Source: an uncultured Lachnospiraceae bacterium (GTDB lineage Bacteria > Bacillota > Clostridia > Lachnospirales > Lachnospiraceae). From it: a stretch of DNA of 43,238 nt. The DNA is taken from assembly GCA_900548905.1 (NCBI GenBank), contig URMK01000060.1, positions 1-43,238 on the forward strand, given 5' to 3'. The notes beneath the pieces are model-generated. The model was not told the origin of the DNA, searched no databases, and saw only the letters and a program-made list of their open reading frames with translations. Position numbers and translations under genes: made by a program. Positions 24,943-33,688 of the stretch are shown piece after piece. Positions within the stretch are counted from its first letter, which is position 1. Each line of letters starts with the position of its first letter.

Positions 24943-26670
24943 ATGAAACGATACGATAAGAAAAAAAGAAGTCTGCTACGAACATATATCACTATCGTCG
25001 CCGTTATATGTTCCATACTTTTTTTGTCATTCATGCTCACTTATATCATTATCAATAAGTGGTATATGAAAGAAGCGGAGCAGTCCGCACAGGCCAGATT
25101 CCTCCAGGCACAGGAGAAGACGGCAGAAGCGGAGAAGGACATCATCAACCTGTATTCTACGGTAACCTCCAGCGAAGCGGTAATTTCTTATCTGAAAACA
25201 TCGGATTTGGCGGAACGTACACAGCGGCTGAATGAGTTTTCCCAGATGACGGGCGGCGTTATGAAAATCAATCCCGATGTGGAGGCTATCATGCTTTATG
25301 ATGAGGCGGGGCAGCTTATCGCTACAAAAGGGACCATTTTTTTTCCCCGCCAGGAATCCATTGTGACAAACGGGATGTACGGTTTCTCCGGAAGAATCGC
25401 GGACAAGGAAACCGGCTACACCTACTTTCAGGTGGAAATGCCGGTATACGGCAGGGGAACTTCGGGAGGCTATAACCAATTGGGAAGTGTGGTTCTGTTA
25501 TTTGGCAGCGGCGGGCTTGCGGATATCGTGAATACCCTGTCTCTGAATGAGGAGGTGTACTCGGCAGTTCTGGATCCTGACGGAAACGTGCTTGCCGATG
25601 CCGGAAGCTGGAAGGAAGAGTACCGGGATCTCATAGAAGGGAAGCAGGAAAACAGCAAATATCTGGTTTACAGTACGAAGCTGGAAAAAAGCGGATGGAA
25701 CATTGTAAATCTGATTCCCAAGAACTCCTTTATGAATTATGTAAATCAGATACAGACCATTAATTTATTCACCTATTTCCTGGTGGCGGCGGCGCTCATA
25801 TCCATATGCCTATTGATGTACCATAAGGTGGTACAGCCAATCCGTAGACAGATGGAATTCGTGGTGGGTTATACGAAAGATACCAACCAGCGTATTGAGG
25901 TGGCGGAAAATAACGAATTCGGGGAAATGGCAGAACGGATAAATGAAATGCTTGACGGCCTGGAGGCATTGAACAGACAGATTGTTGAGGGAGAACGGAA
26001 ATATCTGGAGCTGGATTATGCCAAAAAACAGACGGAAATGATTGCCTATAAGGGGCAGATCAATCCCCATTTCATGTACAACACACTGGAATGTATCCGG
26101 GGAATGGCCCTGTATCATGAGGAAAAGGAAATTGCCAAGCTGACAGGATCCCTTTCGAAGCTTTTCCGCTATAATGTAAAAGGAGATGAGCTGGTTACAG
26201 TAAAAGAAGTGGTGAAAAACCTGAAGGAATATGCATTGATAATCGACTATCGTTTTATGGGGAAATTCAAGGTGGCTATCGAAGCCGTAGATACGCTTCT
26301 ACAGATTTACCTTCCTAAAATGCTGGTCCAGCCCCTGGTGGAAAATGCGGTCCTGCACGGACTGGAACCCAAGATGGATCGGGGGGAAGTGTCTGTGGAT
26401 TTTGCAGAAGAACCGGAAGAGCGTATGCGGATTACCGTCAGGGATGACGGCGGAGGAATGGAAAAGGATGTGCTGGAAAAGCTTCGGATGCAGATGAAAT
26501 CTTACGATGAAGAACAGGCATACGGAACAGCCAGGCACGGAATCGGCCTGTCCAATGTGTACAGGAGAATTTGCCTTTTTTATGGAGACGAGGCTGATTT
26601 CCGGATAGAAAGTGAAGCGGAAAAAGGTACCTGTATAACCATGATATTACCGAAAAGGATGGGGGATTAA
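24943..26670 (+). CDS. YesM-type sensor histidine kinase
   Basis: This 575-residue membrane kinase has transmembrane segments at about 13-37 and 273-295 enclosing an extracellular sensor domain of about 235 residues. These are followed by a HAMP linker (to about 350), a His_kinase domain with phosphoacceptor His376 in QINPHFMYN, and an ATPase domain with N-box Asn468 (LVENAVLHG), DDGGGM (501-506) and GIGLSN (533-538). Such kinases sense sugars or sugar-loaded binding proteins and phosphorylate the AraC-type regulator encoded next. AGAGGAAT lies before the ATG. It sits between loci A and B. Confidence 0.92.
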   Translation: MKRYDKKKRSLLRTYITIVAVICSILFLSFMLTYIIINKWYMKEAEQSAQARFLQAQEKTAEAEKDIINLYSTVTSSEAVISYLKTSDLAERTQRLNEFSQMTGGVMKINPDVEAIMLYDEAGQLIATKGTIFFPRQESIVTNGMYGFSGRIADKETGYTYFQVEMPVYGRGTSGGYNQLGSVVLLFGSGGLADIVNTLSLNEEVYSAVLDPDGNVLADAGSWKEEYRDLIEGKQENSKYLVYSTKLEKSGWNIVNLIPKNSFMNYVNQIQTINLFTYFLVAAALISICLLMYHKVVQPIRRQMEFVVGYTKDTNQRIEVAENNEFGEMAERINEMLDGLEALNRQIVEGERKYLELDYAKKQTEMIAYKGQINPHFMYNTLECIRGMALYHEEKEIAKLTGSLSKLFRYNVKGDELVTVKEVVKNLKEYALIIDYRFMGKFKVAIEAVDTLLQIYLPKMLVQPLVENAVLHGLEPKMDRGEVSVDFAEEPEERMRITVRDDGGGMEKDVLEKLRMQMKSYDEEQAYGTARHGIGLSNVYRRICLFYGDEADFRIESEAEKGTCITMILPKRMGD

Positions 26671-26672
26671 AT

Positions 26673-27416
26673 ATGTATAGAGTATTTTTGGCAGATGATG
26701 AACCCTGGATAGTAATCAGCCTGAAAAACCTGATCGACTGGGGGGAATACGGATTCCTTATCTGCGGAGAAGCCACGGACGGAATCAAGGCATGGGAGCG
26801 GATACAGCGCACGAAGCCGGATCTGATTTTGTCCGATATCAAAATGCCCGGCATGGACGGGATTGAACTGATACAAAAGGTGAGGGAGGAACGTATTCCT
26901 GCCGAGGTGGCAATCATAAGCGGGTATTCCGATTTTGAATATGCCCGTGCCGGTCTGAAATATGGATGTACGGATTATCTGATAAAGCCGGTGGATGAAG
27001 AAGAATTGATCAGCTGTCTGGAAAAGGTAAAGGAAAAGCTGGATGGAATCCACGGGGAAGCGCCGAAGGAGGAAGCCGAAGAAGACGGGTACCGGTCGGA
27101 GGGCCGTCTTTTAAAGGAAATCCTTAAGTATATCAGGGATAATTACAGGACGGTGACGCAGCAGCAGCTGGCGGAGGAATTCGGCCTGGGTATCAGCTCC
27201 GTGAGCCAGATGATAAAGCGGCGGACGGGAAAATCTTATAGTGATCATCTTCTGGAAATCAGAATCTGCAAAGCCCAGGAACTGCTGCGTCTGACGAATG
27301 ATAGTATAGAGGATATCTCGGAGAAGGTGGGATATAGCGATTATTTTTACTTTCTCAAGGTTTTTAAAAAGGCGACAGGAATCAGTCCTTCCGCTTTCCG
27401 GAGAAATCTTTCGTAG
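26673..27416 (+). CDS. YesN-type AraC-family response regulator
   Basis: This 247-residue regulator starts 2 bases after the kinase stop, so the pair is co-translated. It has a receiver domain (1-120, phosphoacceptor Asp55 in LILSDIKMPG) and a C-terminal AraC/XylS double helix-turn-helix (about 147-247), with the family ending VGYSDYFYFLKVFKKATGIS. Many YesN proteins carry a long middle region and exceed 450 residues; this one is the compact form. It most likely activates transport and enzyme genes of locus B, which starts 195 bases downstream, and possibly those of locus A. Confidence 0.92.
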   Translation: MYRVFLADDEPWIVISLKNLIDWGEYGFLICGEATDGIKAWERIQRTKPDLILSDIKMPGMDGIELIQKVREERIPAEVAIISGYSDFEYARAGLKYGCTDYLIKPVDEEELISCLEKVKEKLDGIHGEAPKEEAEEDGYRSEGRLLKEILKYIRDNYRTVTQQQLAEEFGLGISSVSQMIKRRTGKSYSDHLLEIRICKAQELLRLTNDSIEDISEKVGYSDYFYFLKVFKKATGISPSAFRRNLS

Positions 27417-27432
27417 GAAACCGGTGGATCTT

Positions 27433-27460
27433 AAAAAAGGGCGGAAGAGGCCCTTTTTTT
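27433..27460 (+). terminator. Terminator of the YesM/YesN operon
   Basis: AAAAAAGGGC (27433-27442) pairs with GCCCTTTTTT (27450-27459) around a 7-base loop and ends in a T tract. It separates the regulator genes from locus B, so locus B must have its own promoter. Confidence 0.9.
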
Positions 27461-27531
27461 ATTGCCGCGGGAAGTGAAAAAATTACCTAAAAAAATAAAA
27501 TATCTTCATACTATTCGTTAAAAGGAGTCTT

Positions 27532-27573
27532 TATAATAAAGACATTGAAACAACCGAATTCGGCAATGCATTG
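27532..27573 (+). promoter_or_regulatory. Candidate locus B promoter with two adjoining palindromes
   Basis: TATAAT (27532-27537) is a good -10 box with a poor -35 box, as expected for a promoter that needs an activator such as the adjacent YesN. Just downstream, CCGAATTCGG (27554-27563) and CAATGCATTG (27564-27573) are perfect 10-base palindromes that touch each other. They would lie about 10-30 bases into the transcript. Confidence 0.5.
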
Positions 27574-27611
27574 GTAACAGATTAATTGAGGGAAAAGGAG
27601 TTTTATGATTT

Positions 27612-29330
27612 ATGAAGAGGAATAGTACATATAAGTTTATAGCAGCTGCTATGGCAGGTGTGATGTTGACAGGACTGTTCGGGTGTGGATCTGCATCGGG
27701 AGCCGATACGTCTGCAGAGAGCGGGACGGCGGCAGGCACGGAGAGCGGTGCAGAAGCGGCTTCGGCAGGGGCGGCGGATGTTTACTGGTTTTCCGATGTG
27801 ACAGGCTGGGGACCGAACGGCTGGGAAAAGGGAGTAACCACTTCTCCGTTCCTGGATGCGGTAAAGGAGGAGACCGGGATAACCTTTACGATTGAGCAGC
27901 CGCCTACGGATGCGGACACGAAGCTGGGGCTTATGATCGCTTCCAATGATCTTCCGGATTTGATTTCCATTACGGATGCGGATACGATTAAGCAGCTGAT
28001 TCAGTCCGGCAAGGTTTGGTCCATGGAAGAATTTTTGCAGACGTATGATCCGGAATCCCATTTGCTTACGGATTTTCCGGAGGATATCAAGAAAGCGGTT
28101 ACTTATAAATTTGGAGGCTGGTACTCCGTACCCAGCCATATGAATTCCAATGATAACAGGAAGGTGAATCCTCCCAGCAGCCAGGTTTATGTGGATAATG
28201 TGACAAAGGGGCATAATTCCGCAATTATGTTCAATCAGACAATTATGGATGAATTGGGAATTACGCAGGAAGATGTGCAGACGGAAGAAGGATTTTACCA
28301 GGCCTGTGAACTGGTTAAGAATTCAGGCTATACGGTAGACGGGCAATCCGTATTCCCTGTTATGCTCCATGCAGATAAATGGATTAATTCTTCTTTAGAC
28401 GGTGTCATTGCGGAAACCTTCGGCGTGGCTCCGGTGGATGAGGACGGTAATTACAGGCATAAGGAATTGAATCCGGGATATAAGAAAGCCCTTTCCTTTG
28501 TAAATAATCTGATTCGGAACGGATATCTGGATATTAATTCCCTTACGATTGATGAAGCGGCATTAAAAACTTATATTGAAGGCGGAAGAGTATTCTGCTG
28601 GATCGGAAATCCGGCACAGAGCAGCAAGAAGGAAACGGTTCCTTTTGTATCCTACGGACCGATCCTTGCGGAAACAAAAGCCCGTCCGATTGTACCTGTT
28701 TCTCTGCAGGCGGGTTCCGGCTGGATTCAGACCTTTGTTTCCAAGGATTGTGAAAATCCGGAGCAGATAGCCAAAATGCTGAGCTTTGCCACCAGTCGGG
28801 AGGGAATGTTCCTGAATGAGTACGGTGTGGAAGGTGTGGATTATACCCTGGATGATAAGGGAATCGCAACCAGGACGGAAGAAGGAAACCAGAGGTTTGA
28901 GACCGATTATAAGAAAAACATCGCATTGTGGCCTTTTGCCAATACGGATTTTGCGTGGAGCACACAGGCTCCTCCGGCAGAGGGGACGGACGGCGCTGTA
29001 TTTAATCAGGTGAGTACGGCTATCGGCAAATATGAAGACACGTATATTTATGATTCCGATTTGCTGTCCTTCCAGGATGGTAATGTGATTGAGCCTTCCA
29101 GCGATTTGGGAATCAAGGTTTCCCAGGTAAAGAGTTATTTGGAATCCCAGAAGGCGAAGATAGTTTCTGCCACGACAGACGAACAGTTTGAGAAAGAATA
29201 CGAGAGTATGCTGGAAACACTGGAGGGATATTCCATTACGGAAATTGATGCGGAATACAATAAGATGCTGCAGCAGAACTATGAGGCCTACGGGGAAACG
29301 ATAGAAAATGTGAACGCGGATCTTTACTGA
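27612..29330 (+). CDS. Extracellular sugar-binding lipoprotein, locus B
   Basis: This 572-residue solute-binding lipoprotein has signal peptide MKRNSTYKFIAAAMAGVMLT and the lipobox LFGC with Cys25, then a Ser/Gly/Ala-rich linker to about residue 55. The rest fits the LplA-like family. It comes before its permeases, unlike importer 1 and locus A, where it follows them. AAAAGGAG lies about 10 bases before the ATG; an out-of-frame ATG 8 bases upstream encodes only six residues. From its neighbours, GH51 and two GH43 genes, the ligand is probably an arabinose-containing oligosaccharide. Confidence 0.9.
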   Translation: MKRNSTYKFIAAAMAGVMLTGLFGCGSASGADTSAESGTAAGTESGAEAASAGAADVYWFSDVTGWGPNGWEKGVTTSPFLDAVKEETGITFTIEQPPTDADTKLGLMIASNDLPDLISITDADTIKQLIQSGKVWSMEEFLQTYDPESHLLTDFPEDIKKAVTYKFGGWYSVPSHMNSNDNRKVNPPSSQVYVDNVTKGHNSAIMFNQTIMDELGITQEDVQTEEGFYQACELVKNSGYTVDGQSVFPVMLHADKWINSSLDGVIAETFGVAPVDEDGNYRHKELNPGYKKALSFVNNLIRNGYLDINSLTIDEAALKTYIEGGRVFCWIGNPAQSSKKETVPFVSYGPILAETKARPIVPVSLQAGSGWIQTFVSKDCENPEQIAKMLSFATSREGMFLNEYGVEGVDYTLDDKGIATRTEEGNQRFETDYKKNIALWPFANTDFAWSTQAPPAEGTDGAVFNQVSTAIGKYEDTYIYDSDLLSFQDGNVIEPSSDLGIKVSQVKSYLESQKAKIVSATTDEQFEKEYESMLETLEGYSITEIDAEYNKMLQQNYEAYGETIENVNADLY

Positions 29331-29365
29331 AAATCATAAGTCCGGCGGAAATTAATGTAAACGGG

Positions 29366-29412
29366 AAAAGGCGCTTTGGAGCAGAGATAGAACAGGACTT
29401 CAGGCGCCTTTT
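29366..29412 (+). terminator. Attenuator-like inverted repeat after the binding-protein gene, locus B
   Basis: AAAAGGCGC (29366-29374) and GCGCCTTTT (29404-29412) are perfectly complementary across a 29-base loop. The right arm ends in T residues. It probably lets only part of transcription reach the permeases, giving a binding-protein excess. Confidence 0.6.
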
Positions 29413-29449
29413 ATTCCGCAAAACAAGCAGCAGACAGGAGGAATCAATT

Positions 29450-30397
29450 ATGGCGGGAGCCGGAAAAAAGAAAAAGGGATATTCTCTGGGAAAGGATCCG
29501 GTGTCGCAGCTTCAGCTTCATTTGCTGATGCTGCCGGGGACCCTGTTAATTCTCGTGTTCAGTATCGTTCCGCTGTTCGGCCTGATACTGGCGTTTAAAA
29601 ATTATCAGGTGACGGAAGGGATTAAGGGGGTTTTTACCAGCCCCTTTTACGGACTGCAGAATTTTAAAATCATTTTTGCCAACCATGATTTCGGGAGGAT
29701 GCTTGTCAATACGCTGGGAATCAATTTGATAGGACAGCTGGTGACGATTCCCGTTACTATTTTGTTTGCTTTATTTATTAATGAGATTGCCAATCAGAAA
29801 ATACGTAGCCTTGTACAGACGGTGACCTATATGCCTCACTTTATCTCCTGGGTGGTGTTCGGCGGTATTATGATCACGCTTCTTGGGGCGGACGGCGGTA
29901 TGGTGAATACAATTTTGATGAAGCTGGGACTGACGGACCAGGCCATTGTATTTATGGCGGAACCCGGCTTTTTCTGGGCGATTGCTATCCTGTCCAATCT
30001 GATTAAGGAGCTTGGCTGGGGGACGATTCTGTATACGGCGGCAATCGCGGGTGTGGATCAGGCGCTTTATGAGGCGGCGGAGCTGGACGGAGCCGGACGA
30101 TTTAAGAAAATGTGGTATGTGACACTCCCCAGCATCAAAGGAACTGTTGTGATTATGGTGATTTTCGCTGTGGCAGGTATTATGAACAACAATTTCGACC
30201 AGATTTATGTATTCCAGAACGCCTTTAATCTGGAGCGCAGCGAAGTCATTGATACTTATATATACAAGGTAGGCCTGCAGCAGCTTCAGTTCGGTATGGC
30301 GGCGGCAATCAATATCTTTAAATCCGTTCTCGCCATTACCCTGCTGTTTACGGCAAACAGGGTTTCCAACAAATTGACGGACAGCGGATTGTTCTAA
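29450..30397 (+). CDS. ABC sugar importer permease (LplB/YtcP-like), locus B
   Basis: This 315-residue permease has six predicted membrane segments (the first near 26-50) and the EAA loop YEAAELDGAGRFKKMWYVTL near residues 205-224. It is a paralogue of the permeases at 333 and 15725. ACAGGAGG precedes the ATG. It forms the translocation pore with the next gene's product, 13 bases downstream. There is no associated ATPase gene. Confidence 0.9.
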   Translation: MAGAGKKKKGYSLGKDPVSQLQLHLLMLPGTLLILVFSIVPLFGLILAFKNYQVTEGIKGVFTSPFYGLQNFKIIFANHDFGRMLVNTLGINLIGQLVTIPVTILFALFINEIANQKIRSLVQTVTYMPHFISWVVFGGIMITLLGADGGMVNTILMKLGLTDQAIVFMAEPGFFWAIAILSNLIKELGWGTILYTAAIAGVDQALYEAAELDGAGRFKKMWYVTLPSIKGTVVIMVIFAVAGIMNNNFDQIYVFQNAFNLERSEVIDTYIYKVGLQQLQFGMAAAINIFKSVLAITLLFTANRVSNKLTDSGLF

Positions 30398-30410
30398 GGA
30401 GGAGAAAGAA

Positions 30411-31325
30411 ATGAATAGCCTGAAATCAAGACGGCAGAGAAGATTCCAGATAATCCTGACGGCAGTCATGGTATTTATTATGCTGATTACGGTATACCCT
30501 GTCTGGTATTCCCTGATAAATTCCCTCAACAGCGCCAAGGATATTTCCAGAAACGGTTATGCCATGCTGTGGATGCGTGATTTCACCCTGGAAAGCTGGA
30601 AAGCGGTGCTGAATGATATGGAAATCATGAAAGCCTTCGGTATCACCTTTGCGAGAACTGTGATTGTGACTTTTCTGCAGACGCTGATCACGGCCATGTT
30701 TGCCTACGGATTTTCCAGAGGAAATCTGACCGGAAAGAAATTTTATACGGTCATAGGATTTTTGAGCATGTACCTGAACGGCGGGGTGATCGCCTACTTT
30801 ATTCTGTTTAATGCCATACATATTTACAATACGTTTTGGGTGTATGTGCTGCCGTGCCTGTTCGGCGGTTTTTATAATGTTATTATTTTCAATACGAATT
30901 TCAAGGCGATTCCGGAGTCCCTGTTTGAATCGGCCAAGATTGACGGCGCATCGGAGCATAAGATTTTTTTCCGGCTGGTACTGCCCCTGTCCAAACCGGT
31001 TATCAGTGCGCTGGGGATTTTTACAGCGGTAGCTATGTGGAATGATTACACCCAGACTCTTTATTATACCAAATCCACACAGCTGCAGACGCTTTCTTAT
31101 TATACGCTTTCCCTGACCAAATCCAGCGAAGCGGCGGCCAATCTGGGAAATGCCATGAACAGCGGCATGTCCTCGGTACTCACCACGATGGCGGACTCCG
31201 CATCCAACTATAAAACAATTGAGCTGGCCTGTATGGTGCTGTCGGCCATCCCTCTGATTATCATGTATCCGTTCGCCCAGAAATTTTTTGAAAAGGGTGT
31301 TATGGTAGGCTCCGTAAAAGGATGA
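30411..31325 (+). CDS. ABC sugar importer permease (LplC/YcjP-like), locus B
   Basis: The 304-residue second permease of locus B. Membrane segments start near residues 14-36. The EAA loop FESAKIDGASEHKIFFRLVL lies near residues 169-188, and the protein ends in GSVKG. AAGGAGGAG lies before the ATG. The GH51 gene starts 19 bases after its stop, so transport and degradation genes share one transcript. Confidence 0.9.
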   Translation: MNSLKSRRQRRFQIILTAVMVFIMLITVYPVWYSLINSLNSAKDISRNGYAMLWMRDFTLESWKAVLNDMEIMKAFGITFARTVIVTFLQTLITAMFAYGFSRGNLTGKKFYTVIGFLSMYLNGGVIAYFILFNAIHIYNTFWVYVLPCLFGGFYNVIIFNTNFKAIPESLFESAKIDGASEHKIFFRLVLPLSKPVISALGIFTAVAMWNDYTQTLYYTKSTQLQTLSYYTLSLTKSSEAAANLGNAMNSGMSSVLTTMADSASNYKTIELACMVLSAIPLIIMYPFAQKFFEKGVMVGSVKG

Positions 31326-31344
31326 GTGCAGAAAGGCAATAAAA

Positions 31345-33687
31345 ATGGATAAAAAAATCATTGTTAACGGAAAAGAAGAAAAAGAACCTCTGGGGGATCT
31401 GTACGGTATCTTTTTTGAGGATCTCAATCATGCGGCCGACGGCGGCCTTTACGCGGAGATGGTGCAGAACCGTTCGTTTGAATTCGATACGGTGGATAAT
31501 AAAGAATACCATCCGCTGTATGCCTGGGAAAAAGTGGAGCGGGGGGACGCCGGAGCGGTTCTTTCCATCTGTACGACAGACCCGTATTGTGATAAAAATC
31601 CGCATTATCTGGTGTTGGAGGCGGTAAAACCGGGGGAAGGCGCCGGGATTGCGAACCGGGGGTACAACAGCGGTTTTGCCGTTAAAGAAGGAGAGGCGTA
31701 CCTGTTTTCCTGCTATACTAAGAAGCTGTCCGAGGATCCGGTGGAACTGCGGGTTGCTTTGGAGGGGCAGGACGGCTGTGAATATGCTGTCCTGACTCTG
31801 TGTGCAGAGGACACCGGCTGGAGGAAACAGGAGGGACGGCTTGTCAGCAGCAGGACGGATGCCGCGGCAAGGCTTGTGCTGACCTTGCCGCAGAAGGGAA
31901 CGCTTGCCCTGGATTTTGTTTCCCTGTTCCCCGAGGATACTTTTATGGGGCGCAGAAACGGGATGCGCAAGGATATAGCCCTGAAAATAAAAGAAATGAA
32001 GCCGAAATTCATGCGTTTTCCGGGAGGCTGCCTCGTCCATGACGGTTCCCTGGACCCGGAGGCCAGGAATTCCATGTACCGGTGGAAAAATACCATCGGG
32101 CCGGTGGAGGAGCGGCCGGCCAGGAGAAACAGCTGGGGATATAACCAGACGTTGGGGCTGGGCTTCTTTGAGTATTTCCAGTTTTGCGAGGATATCGGCG
32201 CCAAGCCTCTTCCGGTACTTCCCGGCGGCTATGACCCTCATCATCAAAGGGTGGTCCCCATACAGGAAATGCAGCCATGGATCCAGGATGCGCTGGATTT
32301 GATAGAATTTGCCAACGGATCCCCGGAAACCGGATGGGGGGCGGTCAGGACACAGATGGGGCATGAAGCCCCCTTTGGGCTGGAGTATATCGCCATCGGC
32401 AATGAGGAGGTGGGCGATGCTTTTTTTGAAAGGTACCCCTTGTTCCACAAGGCTGTCCGGGAAAAATACCCGGAAATTAAAATCATAGGTACGGCGGGGC
32501 CGTTTGCAGCGGGAAGCGAATATGAAAAAGGCTGGAGCTGTGCGAAGGAATGCGGAAGCGATCTGGTGGATGAGCATTACTACCATACGCCGGAATGGTT
32601 TCTGGCAAACCATCACAGATATGACTCCTTCCGTGCAGAAGATCCGAAGGTTTTTCTGGGAGAGTATGCAAGCTGGGGGAATACCTGGTATAATGCTCTT
32701 GTGGAGGCCAGCTTTATGCTGGGACTGGAACGTAATGCAAAGGCTGTGGGGCTGGCCTGTTATGCGCCAATGCTGGCAAACGCCGACTATGTGAACTGGA
32801 AGCCGGATATGATCTGGTTCAATAACCGGGAGGTTTTCGGAACTCCCGACTATTATGTCCAGAAGCTTTTTATGAACCATCAGGGGAGCAGAAGGCTTGA
32901 GGTACGGGCGGAAGGACTGGGAGAGCCGGAGAGAAAGGAACAGTCTCTGCGGGGAAGCATCCGGCTGCAGGGGTATGACGCGGAGGTCCTTTACCGCAGC
33001 GTAACCCTGGAAAACAACAGGACAGGAGAACGCAAGGATTTCGGGGATTTCCATCTGAAAAAAGGGGAGGTATCCGTGCTGCCCGCAGAGACGGATTGGG
33101 AGGACTATACCGTCAGCTGCAGGGCGGTGGAGCTGGATGGCTTTCAGGGCTTTCAAATCTTTTTCGGCTGGCAGGATGAGGAGAGCCATTATTGCTGGAC
33201 CGTGGGCGGCTGGCAGAATTATGACATTTTGCTGAGCAAAAGGGTTCATGGATGCGTATCGGATCTGACCCAAAGCCTGATCCGTGTCAGCGGAGGGCAG
33301 GAATACGAGCTGAAGCTGCAGGTATCAGGACACAGGCTGTGCGCATGGGTGGACGGCAGACTCTGTGCAAAAACCGAGGACAGGCCGGTGGTGATCGAAC
33401 CTTTGTATTACGGGGCAAGCCGTGACGAAGCGGATCAGGCGCTTATCCTCAAGGTAGCGAATCTCCGGGAAGAGAGTTTAGCTGTACAGCTGGAACTGGA
33501 GGACATGTGCGGCAGTGTCCTGCGGGGAACAGTTTACACCATGCAGGCGGATCCGGCGGCGGAAAATGATTTTGAACAGCCGGAAAGGGTAGCGCCGAAG
33601 GAAAGCCCTTTTTACAGCCAGGGCGGGAGCTTTGCCTATGAGTTTCCGGGATTGTCACTGACAATATTCAGACTGAAGGAGGAATAA
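31345..33687 (+). CDS. GH51-like alpha-L-arabinofuranosidase, intracellular
   Basis: This 780-residue enzyme is predicted to remove alpha-L-arabinofuranosyl residues from arabinan or arabinoxylan fragments. A beta-sandwich N-terminal part (to about 200) is followed by the GH51 TIM barrel with FMRFPGGCLVHDG (222-234), acid/base Glu354 in IGNEEVG and nucleophile Glu440 in FLGEYAS. The family's C-terminal beta domain is interrupted or extended near 565-680 by a concanavalin-like stretch (YTVSCRAVELDGFQGFQIFF, YCWTVGGWQNYD) that may bind sugar. Ordinary GH51 enzymes have about 500 residues, so this is a long variant. It has no signal peptide. Only a weak ribosome site (AGAAAGGC) is seen. Confidence 0.88.
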   Translation: MDKKIIVNGKEEKEPLGDLYGIFFEDLNHAADGGLYAEMVQNRSFEFDTVDNKEYHPLYAWEKVERGDAGAVLSICTTDPYCDKNPHYLVLEAVKPGEGAGIANRGYNSGFAVKEGEAYLFSCYTKKLSEDPVELRVALEGQDGCEYAVLTLCAEDTGWRKQEGRLVSSRTDAAARLVLTLPQKGTLALDFVSLFPEDTFMGRRNGMRKDIALKIKEMKPKFMRFPGGCLVHDGSLDPEARNSMYRWKNTIGPVEERPARRNSWGYNQTLGLGFFEYFQFCEDIGAKPLPVLPGGYDPHHQRVVPIQEMQPWIQDALDLIEFANGSPETGWGAVRTQMGHEAPFGLEYIAIGNEEVGDAFFERYPLFHKAVREKYPEIKIIGTAGPFAAGSEYEKGWSCAKECGSDLVDEHYYHTPEWFLANHHRYDSFRAEDPKVFLGEYASWGNTWYNALVEASFMLGLERNAKAVGLACYAPMLANADYVNWKPDMIWFNNREVFGTPDYYVQKLFMNHQGSRRLEVRAEGLGEPERKEQSLRGSIRLQGYDAEVLYRSVTLENNRTGERKDFGDFHLKKGEVSVLPAETDWEDYTVSCRAVELDGFQGFQIFFGWQDEESHYCWTVGGWQNYDILLSKRVHGCVSDLTQSLIRVSGGQEYELKLQVSGHRLCAWVDGRLCAKTEDRPVVIEPLYYGASRDEADQALILKVANLREESLAVQLELEDMCGSVLRGTVYTMQADPAAENDFEQPERVAPKESPFYSQGGSFAYEFPGLSLTIFRLKEE

Positions 33688-33688
33688 A

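Noticed and set aside
15600..27545. A shared TATTCGT string upstream of loci A and B as a YesN site
   Set aside because: Only seven bases match and the surroundings do not align. It is too weak to claim as a regulator site.
31300..33273. A 657-codon open frame on the minus strand opposite GH51
   Set aside because: It has no recognisable domain and lies wholly against a convincing GH51 gene. It is a by-product of codon use on the other strand.
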